Part shown: one piece after another, positions 10,518 through 28,772 of the stretch
Layout of the letters: each line of letters starts with the position of its first letter
Numbering within the stretch: position 1 is the first letter of the stretch
NCBI GenBank assembly: GCA_016946835.1
Contig: JACVTC010000002.1
Coordinates: 3,790,001 to 3,819,636 of the forward strand
Length of the DNA: 29,636 bases
Direction of reading: 5' to 3'
Source of the DNA: Neocallimastix lanati (nom. inval.)
Taxonomy: Eukaryota > Neocallimastigomycota > Neocallimastigomycetes > Neocallimastigales > Neocallimastigaceae
Made by a program: the position numbers and the translations under genes
Notes under the pieces: model-generated
Database searches by the model: none
What the model was told of the DNA's origin: nothing
The model's input: only the letters and a program-made list of their open reading frames with translations

Positions 10518-11960
10518 ACTTTATTATTTTATCCAAAATTATTAAATATGTTATATAATTATAATAATATTTTTTTTAAAAAAAAGGATTTAAATTGTAA
10601 ATAATTTTTCTCTCTTAAATATATATTATTAAATTTATAAGTTAAAATTAAAATTAAAATTATATACTTTGTAAGCTGACTCGAAATCATTTTAGATGTA
10701 AAATTTTATATATAAGTTATATTTTAATTTGATGTATTATAAATTTAATAAGGATTATCTGAATACTGAATAATACCGAATAATATAAATAAAAAATTAT
10801 ACAATTTATAAAATAAATAAATAAATAAATAAATTTAAATTAATAATGATTTTTGAATTTTTTACTTAATTCAACATTTCAATTAATTTTTCACAAAATT
10901 CTGTTAAAAAATTGTTATTACTTTCAAAAGTTTAATAAAAAAGTTTTCTTAATTTATTTATTTTTAATAATTTTAATTATTATAATATATATTTATATAA
11001 ATATATTAAAAAAACATATTATATTAAATTGCTTATTATTAGATAAAAATTATTTAATAATATATCTGTAAAATATATATAATAAATATTCATAAAATTT
11101 TAATATTATAAACATTTAATAATAAAAATTGTTTTGAAATTTTTTACATAATAAATAATATAATAATTAAAAGAATAGAAGAAATGGTCTTTTTTTTATA
11201 TATTTTTTAGGTTTTTTTTATAATATTTATTTTTTTATTGAAATTTCTTATATAAAATTAATATAAAATTCATGATTTATTTTATTGTAATAACATTTAA
11301 TTTTAATTTTTTATATATTTATTAGATTTAAAAATTAAATATAAAAACTTTTATATATAAATAATCTTTTTAAATATAAAACATTTATTTATATATTTAT
11401 ATATATGCTTAATATATATATTTTCATGTAATTATAAATGAAAATTTTAATTTAATGTTCAATTTTAACAGTCATTTAAATTATATATAAAACCTAAACG
11501 TCAATATTAGTTGAATATTTTAATAATAGAAAAAGAAAAAATTCACATTTACTTTAACGAATTATTATTAAGTTATTATTTAGTTATTATTTTTTTTTTT
11601 TAAACCCCATTCCAATAAATACTTAATATAACTTTACATTTCAATTTATTTATTATATATATAATTAATTTAAGACACATTGCTAAAAAAAAAAAAAAAA
11701 AAAAAATAAGTCAAAAAAAGTTATTAATTTTAATTTTTTTAAAATTTACTACGATCATTCAAAATATCAAAGTTCCTCTTGCTGTTATCATAAAAATACA
11801 AGATTCTAATATTTTTTGAAATCTTATTTGAGCATTAGATATTGTTATTTCAATTTAATATTTTATTTTATAATTTTTTCAAAGTAGATTTTAATAATTC
11901 TTGAAATATTAAATTTAAACATAATTAAATTATGTTTTTGAAGCAATTTAACCAATAAAA

Positions 11961-12031
<71 letters not shown>

Positions 12032-12040
12032 GTAAATACA

Positions 12041-12071
<31 letters not shown>

Positions 12072-12148
12072 GTAAATACATACATAAATAAATAAATAAA
12101 TAAATAAGTAAATACATAAATAAATAAATAAATAAATAAGTAAATACA

Positions 12149-12195
<47 letters not shown>

Positions 12196-13063
12196 ATATC
12201 TGTTTTTGGCTTTAAAACTTTTTTTTTTCTTTTCAAAAAATTTATGAAAACTAATATAATAATATGTAATATAATATTATTAAATATAAATAGTTATTGT
12301 AAATAATGTATACAAATAAGATTCTTATACCTCCAATCACAAAACTAAATAATTAAAATTATAAAATAATATTGAATAATTAATATTGTATGATTAATAA
12401 TAATATGGAGTTTAAGCAATCTCTTTTATTTTTGCAAAAAAAAAAAAAAAAAGAAAAGAAAAAAAAAGAAAAGAAAAAAAAGGAAATATAAATACTTATA
12501 TAATAGAAATAATTTTTGAATGAATAAAAATGTAATTTTATATGTAATTTTTGTAATGACATTTATTTTTCTTTAAACTCAATAACTTTATATATTTTAT
12601 GAATGTATGATTAAAAAATAGAAAATTAAAAGTTTTTATTGGTGGAAAATATTTAAAAATCAAATTTTAAATTAACTAAAAAAAAAAAAAAAAAAAAAAA
12701 TTAAAAATAAAAATAAAATAAAAATATAATAAAGTAAAATATCTGTGCATTTTAATATTTTTAAAATAATAATTGAATTAGTTATAAAAATAAATTAAAT
12801 AATAATTGAGAGGAATATAAACTTATCATAAATAATATTCATATAAAAAGTAAGAAAATTAAAAATAAATATAATATTAGGTTTATTATTTTTATGCAGT
12901 TTTTATTAATAAAATAAATTTATTATCAAAATTAAAATAGTAATTTTTAATATTTATGATTTTTATTTACTTATTTATTTTATAATTTACATACTTTTCA
13001 GTTTATAATTATCAATTACATTTCATAACTAAATTTCATAAAAAAAAAAATTATTAAAATAAA
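10518..13063. other. Divergent intergenic region between EXO70 and ELP2
   Basis: This 2.5-kb stretch separates the two divergent start codons and must contain both promoters, but I cannot point to a specific promoter element in such AT-rich DNA. Open frames seen here are low-complexity and start or end without any protein-like pattern. It contains a TAAA tetranucleotide array (11955-12198), A runs (about 11684-11706, 12438-12482, 12679-12700) and slightly less AT-biased patches around 11603-11640 and 11750-11805 that I could not assign. Confidence 0.6.
11955..12198. repeat. (TAAA)n tetranucleotide array with periodic AGTAAATACAT variants
   Basis: About 60 TAAA units. Variant blocks AGTAAATACAT occur with their GTA at 12028, 12072, 12104 and 12136. 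The spacings of 44, 32 and 32 are all multiples of four, so growth was by whole units. One variant block carries an extra ACAT. Confidence 0.9.
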
Positions 13064-19300
<6,237 letters not shown>

Positions 19301-22300
19301 TTATAATGTTTTTTTTGGTGGAATTGGTGGCGGTTGCTTCTTTTTAGTTATATCTATATGCATATAAATTATTAATATTAATATTAATATATTAATATTA
19401 TTTATTAATAAATATAATGAATATAAAAAAAAAGAAAAAAAAAATTATTTTAAAAAGAAAATACATATATATATTAATAATTAATAAAAATATTACTAGA
19501 TGATTTCATAGATTTCTTTTCTTCATTATTATCATAAACGTTAAATATACCATTCTTTAAATCACTTGGTTTTATATTAGATTCTCTTACAACCAATTCT
19601 TTCTCGGTTGAATTAGATTCATCATTTTCATCATGACCCACTGTAAAAGCTTTCGCAAGTGAACTTGATATGATTTTAGTTGAATTTGTCGTATTTGTTA
19701 TAGTTTTCTTGTTATCTTCATTATTATCTTTATCGTCATTTTCATTTTTAATACTATTACTATTAAATCTATTAATTAAAGAATTAATACTTGAAGATGT
19801 TGATGATCTTGAAATAGAATTGATTTCATCTGAAGATGGTTTTATATTAGTATTATTTGATTTTAATAAAGAATTAGGTTTAGCTGCTGGTTTTGGTGGT
19901 ATTTTGGATGAAGCTAATGTTGAATTAGAATTAACTTTATTAATAATTTGTTTAACTATTGGTTTTGGTGTTCCCGGAGAAGAGGATGAAACATAATTAT
20001 TACCTAATTTTGAAATATCTGGTTTCGGAGCAATAGCCGGTTTTGGTGTTCCTGGAGAAGAGGATGAAATAGAATTACTATTTAATTTTGAAATATCTGG
20101 TTTAGGAGCAATAGCTGGTTTTGGTGTTCCTGGAGTAGAAGACGAGACGGAACTATTACCTAATTTTGAAATCTCTGGTTTAGGACTAATAGTTGGTTTT
20201 GGTCCTGATTTTGGTGATGAACTAGCTGATTTTGGTGTTTCGGATCTTGTTTTAGATCTCGGTTTAGGAGGTGTAGGAGCTGGTTTTGAAGATGATACAT
20301 TTTTTATAGAAGAAGGTGTTATTTGTTTATTATCTGCTGTTTTATTTGCTGCTCTTGGAGGTGGCGGAGCAGGTTTTGGTGGTTTTGGTGTTGATGGTAA
20401 TGACGATGATGGCGTTCCTATATTAGATGAATTAGCAGAAGTTGGAGATGCTACTATAGATGACTTTACTGCTGGTTTAAATGATTTCTTATAACTATTT
20501 GTTGCATTAGAAGCACTAATTGAACTAAGAGGTCTAATTGGGGATGAAACTTTACTTCCATTATTACTATCACTATATACACTACTTGGTCTACTACTTG
20601 GTCTACTACTATTAGAGGAAGATTGAGATCCTCTTTTTTTTGGTTTTGGTGGCTGATGAGGTCTAGTATATGTTCTTATCGGTTTTGGTAGTATTTGAGA
20701 TGGAGAATTTTCAGCTATTTCATCTAACTCTGAAGCAAATGGATTAATAGATTTAGTATCACTAGTATTCACACTAATTTCTCTTGAATGTGAGGAAATA
20801 CTATTTGTTTCATTAGTTTGAAGAGTAGTACCACTGTCAAAAGTTGCAATTTCATTAACTAAATTACTACTTGTATAACTATTATTAACTGCAGTAAAAG
20901 TACTATTTATTGAATGAACTGGAGATACGTCAGTTCTAATTGAATCATTAGATGAAATGCTAAAAGTATCTGGTGATCGTAGATCATTAAGAAGTCTTAA
21001 ATCCCACCAATGAGAAGTTTCTGAACTAGCAATCTTTGGTTCAGGATAGATTTCAGTATCATCACTATCATCATCTAAGAATGGATTTGTTCTATAAATC
21101 ATTCCATTAGCTTGACTTTTTTTATAAGAATCTAATTGCTTATTATATAATTCCTTTTCAATATTTCTTTTTATTTCTTTATCAATAATTGTAATTTCTA
21201 CATCGAATAAAGATTTAACAGGCTTATGATCAGATGTACGAAGATTGGTTGTAGATTTATAATACTTTTGATTAATATGTTTAGCTTTAAATAGGATTCT
21301 ATCACACCATGCTGGAATTCTAGCCTTTTCTGATGAATCATATTCATCAGTACCGATATCATATTTATATGTAGGTTGAAAAGTAATTGGACCTTCTTGG
21401 TATCCATAAAACGCCTTACCTTCTAACATTTGATTAATTAATTGATCACTATTTAATAATTCTTCTAAATCACCAATATAAGCTTTTTGACGAACATATT
21501 CATTGGGTAAATCAATACGATAATTGAAATCACCAGTCCAAATAACAATATCATGATCTTTAATTTTTCTTCCTCCCTTAAAATTAATACCTTCGGAAAT
21601 TGTATTATAATCTCTATTTCTATCTTCAATATTTTGTTGACCCGCAGCTAAGTGAGCTGTTACAAAACATAAAGAGGAATCACAATAATTCATACTAATT
21701 GCTACACCACCTTTATTACCAGCTAAACCTTTCAAACCTGTTTTGATTAATACTGATTCAACATTTCTAATTTTATCTACATCTTTATCTCTAATATAAA
21801 CAGCAATAAAAGCGCCAACTAATTGCTTAGATTTTAAATGAATATAACTAGAATCTAATTTTTTTAAAAATTTCAAAATTTCATTTTCCCAAATCTGTCT
21901 TTTTTCTGGATCTGTTGACATAACTTGTTGAGGTGTTAATTCTACAATTTCTTCAATACCAATAACATATATATCAGGTAATTTATCATCATCTGGATAA
22001 AGCCATTGATATATATCTTCATTACCATAACTTGGAGGTGGACGTCCATTGACATTCCATGTACCTGCAAAGATAGTAATACTTCCTTTAGAACTAAATT
22101 TATGAATTTGTTTTTGTAATTTAGCTTGAACAGCATCGGATAACGGATCATGTAAAATAACATCTTTCTGATTATCAAATCTACCCAAAAGAAGATTAAT
22201 TGTTTCCTGTCTTGATTTATCAAAGAAAGCATTATTAACAAAACGATTAATACTCTTTTTAGCATCATTTAGGTAACCTAATACGGTTTGTTTACCCTTT

Positions 22301-24614
22301 CTTGTAATAGATGACTTTAAAGCACCAGTACCAGCATAAATTCGACTTAAAGAATCACCGTTATCAGCCCAAATATTCTTAAATACTGTTTTAAAGTTAT
22401 CATCTCCATATACCAAAGAGCAATAATTTGCATTATTCTCATTATAAAAAAATTTTCTAAAGACATAAAGGGCAATATATGTTTGTACAACATTTGTACG
22501 ATCAAGACAATCTAAACAATTAACACGAACAACACCTAATTGTTTACTTACAATTTCATTATTTTTCATTAAGAAATAGGAATAGTTTTCTAAATCATTA
22601 CTTATAGTTCTTATGATTTCTTCACAATCCCTATATTCACCACTCTTATATTCTTCATGAAAATCAAAATCTAATTTATTCAAATAATTTTTAATACTTT
22701 TTGGACTATTTCTAAAATGTTTATCATATTCCTGCCCTAAAAAGTTTTCACCCGAGCCTTCCTTTCTACTTAATAAATTAATAATATAGACATGACCATA
22801 TTTCTGATAATATATAAAAATTACCATTAAATTTTAAGATATCGATATTTATTTATTTATTAATAAGTTTTACGTGATTTGTTATAAAGATGATATTAAT
22901 ATATAATAATAGCATTAATAATATAATATTATATATATAATAAAATGGAAAAAATATATAATGAAAATATTAATAAATAATGAAAATAATAATGATATTA
23001 CGTATAAATAAAATATATGATTAATTGAAAAATTTTTAAAATAATATTAACAAAATCGATAAAATATTTTTGAATTTACTTTTATCATTTTTTCAAAGTG
23101 TCTTTTAAAAGCAGGAGCAGTTGATTCCATCCCTCGAGATAATTCAATTCTTTTTTCAGTTTTTAATATTTGCGTTTAAAATTATATATTTAAAAGATAT
23201 TATTAAAAGTTTTTTTTTTTTTTTTTTTTTTAATATTAATATTTAAATAAATAAATAAATAAATAAATTAAATTAAATTAAATTAAATTATTAGATAAAT
23301 CTCTTACTTGTGTGTCATTTGCGCTGTTTGAGGTTGTTCCCAAAAGAGTGGTACACTTCCACGAATTAGTAAAAAGGAAAAATAATATTCATAATTATGG
23401 AAAAGAATTTCACTTTTTATATTGAAAAAAGGAAATTCAATTAATTATTAATTAAAAATTTTATAAAAATTAATACTAATTAAAATCAAAATATTTATTT
23501 TATCTATTTATTTATTAATAAATAAATATATATATAATTATAATTTATTGTTATCATACCTTTCAACATAATTAGCTACATTACCATCATCATCAATACC
23601 TCTTGCATTATAACGAGTTCCTACTCTTTTACAACTTAACCTTGATATTAAACACATTTGTGCTTCTTCATCAACAGTCCTTATATTACTTATTGAGACA
23701 AAACCTTGGATAACTACTAATAATATACCACTTCTATCCAATTCCAATTTTTCTATATCCAATAAATGCTTTCTAAAATTTAAAAGTTCTTTTAAAAGAT
23801 ATTTATTCCAGAAAAAATTGCTGTTTGCATTTTCTAAATATGATAAAGAATTTTTAGTTCCAATTTCAAAAAATCTATTTTGGGCGCAATGTGTTAAATC
23901 AAAATCATTAGAATAATAAAACGTTCCTCTTGATAAATACTTAATCAAATCATAACATGGGTGAGTTTCAAAACTAATATTGCTTTCTTCGTCTTGAATT
24001 AATGCCTGCAATTTTTTATCGAGGTAATAATCATATAAATCGTGATTTAAAGAAATAAATGAAACTTCAGTAATACGATAAATAGTTTTACCATCAAATA
24101 CCCCGAGATTATCAATTTGAGTTACTAAAGCCAAAAAGTTTCTTTATTAATATTTATTATTATTAATTTTTTCGAACATTTATTTAATTATGTAAATTTA
24201 ATAAAAAATAAAAATGAAATAATAATATTAAAGAATTAAAAATTATTAATGCAATAAAAATACAAAATATATACATATTTATTATTTAAAAAACATATAA
24301 ATCTCTATACATTAACATTATAAAATCATATATATTTAACTTAAAAATATATAAAAGTTTAATATTATTTATTTTAAGTAATTACCATCTTTAACACAAA
24401 TTAAACCTAAACAACCATAAATACCATCTGAATAACATTTGCAATCATCAAGATTTAGTGCAGAAACAGGTAAATAATTAGCTACATACATATTATTCAT
24501 AACTGAATAATGTTGGTATAAAATTAAAGCATATCCATTGTTTATATTCTTTTGTGTAATAATGACCTGCCGTAAATTATTATATTCTTGTTTTATATAT
24601 ACGCAGCATTCCAT
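19301..24614 (-). CDS. Synaptojanin-type phosphoinositide phosphatase: Sac1 + inositol 5-phosphatase + proline-rich tail, 6 exons
   Basis: Exons in coding order: 24386-24614, 23560-24124, 23308-23412, 23080-23149, 19497-22803, 19301-19353; 4329 nt, 1442 aa. Residues 1 to about 520 are a Sac1 domain: RVNCLDCLDRTN (Cys at about 420, Arg at about 426) is an intact CX5R(T/S) catalytic site, unlike the degenerate Sac site of yeast Inp51. From about 570 to 860 is a 5-phosphatase: GTWNVNG (about 571), GDFNYRID (about 748), PAWCDR (about 821) and SDHKP (about 848), all active-site motifs kept. The tail has two NPF motifs (about 897 and 1011), typical EH-domain ligands, then many PxxP/PKP stretches and a final PPPIPPKK, likely SH3 ligands. 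By family, it removes 5-phosphate from PI(4,5)P2 and other phosphates through Sac1, in endocytosis and actin control. Yeast orthologues are INP51/52/53; which one is unclear. The exon 1-2 join is uncertain (see findings); the other joins reproduce the Sac1 consensus (VES|EIL, RGSVPLFWEQ, SRGMESTAPAF, KYGHVYIINLL). Confidence 0.93.
19961..20194 (-). repeat. 78-bp coding tandem repeat (3 copies) in the proline-rich tail
   Basis: Units start at 19961, 20039 and 20117, and the first nine bases recur at 20195. Each encodes 26 residues of the pattern KP-x-I-x-PKP-(E/D)-ISKL ... SSS-x-PGTP. Copies differ mostly by substitutions and keep the reading frame and the PKP motif, so the array multiplies putative SH3-binding sites. 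Confidence 0.93.
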
Positions 24615-25514
24615 TTTTTAAAACTATTATATAAAATTATTTTTTAAATTTATTTAATAATAATAAATCATTAATATATTTCATAATTATTATAATTATT
24701 AATTAAATGTCATTTACAAATTAAAAAAATAATAAAAGAATTAAAAATTATTTTGATATTATAATATTTTATACAAATTACTATTATAATTGTTTTATAA
24801 CCAACACAAATATTTTATAATTATTTAAATTTAAGGTATAGTAATAAGAACAATTTATTTAAATATTTAAAATTACTTTATATTGTATTTATACTTTATA
24901 ATTAAAATATGAATTATATAATATAATAAAAATTAATTATAAATTTTTATATATTTTGATATATAAAAATCAATTTATATTTAAAAAACAAAAAATAAAT
25001 TATATTAAATTAATACTTCTCAAAATATTCAGAATTATTTGTTATTGTCAATTATTATTGTGCTTTAAATTATAAACACTAACTTCTTTAATTTATATAT
25101 TAATATTTTCAAATTACTTATTTTTCAGAAAAAAAGTTTTTATATGTAAAATGTTTTGTTATGTAAATAATAATTATTATATTTGTTAATTTTATAATAA
25201 ATTATTTTTTATTTTTACTTTTTATTTTCTCTTATTTTTTCCTATTCAATATAAAGACATTATACTTTTCGAAGTTAAAGATTACACTTTTTTTAAAAGA
25301 TGTAAAATTTTTCAAAATAATTTTTTTATTTATTAATAATAGAATCTACATATATATATATATTATTTTTAATTAATTATATTATAAATATAATATATTA
25401 ATTATTTTAATTATTTTAATACTTTTTCCCTTTATGAATTAAAATTTAATTTTATATATCTATTCATAGTAATAAATAGATATATTAATTATTAAATAAT
25501 TAATAGTAAATAAA
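24615..25514. other. AT-rich gene-free stretch between the synaptojanin start and the copia LTR
   Basis: About 900 bases of A/T-rich sequence with no protein-like frame and no RNA gene that I can recognise. The synaptojanin promoter must lie at its left end. Confidence 0.6.
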
Positions 25515-25826
25515 TGAATAACACTAGAAATAATATCAATTATAGTATAAGGTGTATAAAGTTAAGGTTATATATATTTAATGTCAATAATATATGTACT
25601 TTTTGTTGTGAAATATATAACTTTATTAATAAATATCAAAGGTGTACATATATTAAATTTTAATTTTACATGTATTTTATACTATTACATTTACACATGA
25701 TTCACATACATTTATTTTATTTTACGCCACTATTACGTACGCTAGCTCATATATCTATGTTATACTATATACATTATATTATTTATATTATTTATACTTG
25801 TGTAATATTAAACTTAATTTCTAACA
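25515..25826 (-). repeat. 3' LTR of the copia element
   Basis: On the minus strand the LTR begins TGTTAGAAAT at 25826, immediately after a purine tract, and 14 bases past the pol stop codon. TG is the expected first dinucleotide. The other end is less certain: a partial mirror ATTTCTA...GTGTTATTCA stops in CA at 25515, giving about 312 bp. A TATAAATAATATAAAT block near its start could act as a TATA element. Without the other LTR the left boundary is a guess. Confidence 0.65.
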
Positions 25827-25835
25827 TTCCCCCGT
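25827..25835 (-). promoter_or_regulatory. Polypurine tract (plus-strand DNA primer site) of the copia element
   Basis: The minus-strand sequence GGGGGAA abuts the TG of the LTR. A run of five G in such AT-rich DNA, exactly at the LTR boundary, is what reverse transcription of LTR elements needs to prime second-strand synthesis. Confidence 0.75.
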
Positions 25836-25839
25836 AAGT

Positions 25840-26545
25840 TTAATATTCATAAATTTTGTATAGTAAAGAGTTCTTGAATTTTTTCGTTAAAGTACCATTA
25901 AGGTATTTGGTAAAACCGTCTGCAATATTGTATTGTGATTTGATATACTTGAGGTCTATTTTATCTTCTTTTATCAATCTCTTATTTATGATATCTCAAA
26001 TCTATGTGTCTTGATTTGGGATTAATTGTTTCATTCTTACTATTATAAATTGCAGCTCTATTATCAATGTTAATTGTTATACAATCAATTTTTATGCCTA
26101 ATTCATTCAGTAAATTTCTTAACCATATACATTTCAAAGCACATTCATTCAGACTATAATATTCACTTTCAGCGGTAGATATAGCTACGCAGTGTTGCAA
26201 CTTTGAATACCATGTCACAGGAGCTGAACCCATAAATATTACGAAACCAGTAGTTGATCTTTTTGTCTCTCTATCACCACCTAGATCTGCGTACATATAC
26301 TCTTATATTAATGTCTTTAGTAATCTTTAAACCATAATGTTTTGTACCTTTTAAGTATCTAAAAATCTTGATAAACATTCATCCAATCTTCGAGAGTAGG
26401 ATCTTGATTCTTTCTAGTAGCTTTACTTGTCGCATACATAATATCTGGTCTTGTTCCCATAGCTAAATATAGTAAGCATCCTACAGCCTGCATATATGTA
26501 GTTTTATCAAACTTTGTTTCTCTTAATTTCTCATTTTCAGTACAT
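25840..26545 (-). pseudogene. Copia RNase H domain, frameshifted
   Basis: The best-kept part is 25982-26296: YADLGGDRETKRSTTGFVI, then CVAISTAESEYYSLNE and KSRHIDLRYHK, the usual copia RNase H blocks with their acidic residues (D of YAD, E of AESEY, D of NIDN). Upstream, in other frames, are YMQAVGCLLYLAMGTRPDI and YLKGTKHYGL, the linker between reverse transcriptase and RNase H. Downstream, after a TAA at 25982-25984, a shifted frame gives YNIADGFTKYL and ends at TAA 25840-25842, 14 bases before the LTR. At least three breaks separate these pieces. Confidence 0.88.
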
Positions 26546-27355
26546 CATATTTGATATCGCATTGTATTTATCAATGTCAAATCTATCTAAGATATCATTT
26601 AAATATTGTATTTGATGCATAATATAACCATCCTTGCATTTAATAAATTTGATTCCTATTATGAAATCAACCATTCCTAAGTCACTTAAATTGAATTTGT
26701 CTTTAATTTCTAATTTAATTCTATCTATAACACTTTTCTTTCCAGAAATTAGGATATCATCAACATAAATAGCAATTATACAAATAATATTCTTATTCTT
26801 ATCTTTCAATATATAAACACATGGTTCGCTCTTTAATCTTTCAAAACCTATTTCAGTAAGAACACTATCTAATTTATTATTCCACATACGACCAGCTTGT
26901 TTTAAGCCATAAATCGCTTTGTTCAACTTCCAATAGCCTTTACCATAATCTTCACTACCTTCAGGTATTTCCATATATAATTCTTCCTCTAAGTCAGCAT
27001 TTAAATATGCCGCTTTAATATCAATTTGATAAATTTCAAAACCATAATAAATTGAAATTGCTATAATGACTCTTAACGAATCTTGCTTTAAAGTAGGTGA
27101 GAATGTTTCTATATAGTCTATTCCATAAATTTGAGTAAAACCGCGAGCAACTAACCTCGCCTTAAATCTTATAATTATACCTACGTCATTTCTCTTATAG
27201 CTAAATACCCACTTAGCTGAAATTATATTCTTTCCTTTTGGAATTTCTTTAACAAGTGTGTACACTTCCATATCCTTCATGTTATTTAATTCAGTTTCAA
27301 TTGCCTTTAACCATTCCTCTTTATCAGGTCTATCAAATATATCTTTATACGAGTT
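26537..27355 (-). pseudogene. Copia reverse transcriptase (RVT_2 type)
   Basis: The longest unbroken piece of the element (247 codons from the first ATG at 27280; the frame is open further up to about 27355). It shows AKWVFSYKRN, RFKARLVARGFTQ, GIDYIETFSPT, QIDIKAAYLNADLEEELYM, WKLNKAIYGLKQAGRMWN and the catalytic YVDD in IAIYVDDILISG. All three catalytic Asp positions (D of QIDIKAAYL and the DD of YVDD) are present. It ends prematurely at a TGA at 26537-26539, shortly after the block FDIDKYNAIS, beyond which the homology continues in another frame. Confidence 0.93.
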
Positions 27356-28772
27356 GGTAACGGTAATTCCATTTCACTACAATTTAATGCAACTAAATTA
27401 TAATAATTACTTGCTCTCCTTTTCTTATAATTATTACTTTCATTCCTATCATTTAATTCTTCTTCATTCATTTCTTCAACATGTTTTCTTTTAGATAAAA
27501 TACTTTCTTTATCTTATTCATATTATCCGAAGTACTTACATTTGATTTACTTGCATATGGTTTATTTATGTTTTGTTTGTTTATATTTTGGTTAATTTCC
27601 GCATTAGAATTTCCAGATGTTGAGCTTGAATTATTATTTCTATTCGTTAAATTATTTAAATCAATTGATTTTCCATCACGCTTATTATAATCTCCATTAT
27701 CTGTAATTCTTGGTATTTACTGATTATTTCTTCTACCCTAGTATTATTATATTCGAATTATTTTGAGTTAACTGGTTTACATTATTGATATTATTTACAT
27801 TATTAATTGAATTAGTTTGGTCATTTAAGTTGTTTCTATTATTCTTGTTAACATTATCATTTTGAATTGCTTGATTTAAGTTGTCATTTGGACTGCCTTG
27901 TTTTAAATTGTTGTTCGAAATAACTTGATTTAAATTATTTAAATTACCTTGATTTAAATTGTTCGAGTTAAATTGATCATTATTGTCTGAATTATTTTGA
28001 TTTGAATTATTGTTTAAATTATTTTGATTTAAATGGTCTACATCATTTGAATTTAATTGATTTAAATTATTTTGATTAATATTTGAATTATTAGAAACGT
28101 TTAGATTTTGGTAATTTATGGGATGTCCATTCTGAGAATTTAAAACAGGAGAGGGAAAGTTTTGTGCTGTATAATTATAATAATTTGGAGGAATACAATA
28201 ATTTAAATTATATGGATTTAAATTATATTGATTTGGAGCATAATGATTTTGGAAATTATTTGGATAATTTACAAATGCATATGGATTATAATAATATAAA
28301 TTATTAGGAGGTGGATAATCTAAATTATTGTAGTAATAGTTTGTGTACCCATTTATATTATCATTTATGTTGTTGTTCATATTATTATTATTATCTACAT
28401 TATTGTTTGTACTATTTTCCATATTGTTATTATTTTCATTTATACTTTTATCATTTACGTTATTGTCCTCAAAGTCTACAACGTCTTCATCATCATTACT
28501 TCCCCCGATTTCATAATAAGGAGTGAAATTTATTAAATCCGGAGGAGAAGGAGGAGCAGAACCATTACCAGGAATATCTTCAAAAAATACAACAGAACGA
28601 GAAATAACAACTTTATTATTAGTGATATCAAAAATCCTATAAGCAGTTGGGTTGGTATCGTATCCAAGAAAGATACCTGGGAGGGAAGAGTTAGTTAATT
28701 TATTTCTAAACTGTTTAGGGACAAGGAAAAAGACTTGACAACCAAAGACTCTAAACCTTGAATAATCGACTT
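27356..28772 (-). pseudogene. Copia integrase C terminus and Asn-rich linker between IN and RT
   Basis: From 28772 down to about 28500 the frame carries RVFGCQVFFLVPKQFRNK, GIFLGYDTN, then VVISRSVVFFEDIP, the conserved end of copia integrase. It runs on without a stop into an Asn-rich stretch (27733-28422) of more than 200 residues with many NLNQ and NNN motifs plus a Tyr/Pro-rich part (PPPNNLYYYNPY). Below 27733 the frame shifts at least three times (near 27690, 27515, 27355) through further Asn/Lys/Glu-rich sequence before reverse transcriptase. The IN-RT spacer is known to be hypervariable in copia elements; I assign no function to it. Confidence 0.8.

Noticed and set aside
10853-11071. 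72-codon plus-strand open frame upstream of ELP2
   Set aside because: It is composed of Ile/Leu/Phe/Lys/Asn as expected from random A/T sequence, with no motif and no splice partner.
11863-12236. Two overlapping minus-strand open frames rich in LFIY repeats
   Set aside because: They are translations of the TAAA tetranucleotide array and have no other support.
19670-19996. Plus-strand open frame of 108 codons
   Set aside because: It is the complement of the Ser/Pro/Asn-rich synaptojanin tail; the codon bias of that exon leaves the opposite strand open.
28311-28526. Plus-strand frame rich in Tyr, His and Cys
   Set aside because: It is the complement of the Asn-rich copia linker and has no independent support.
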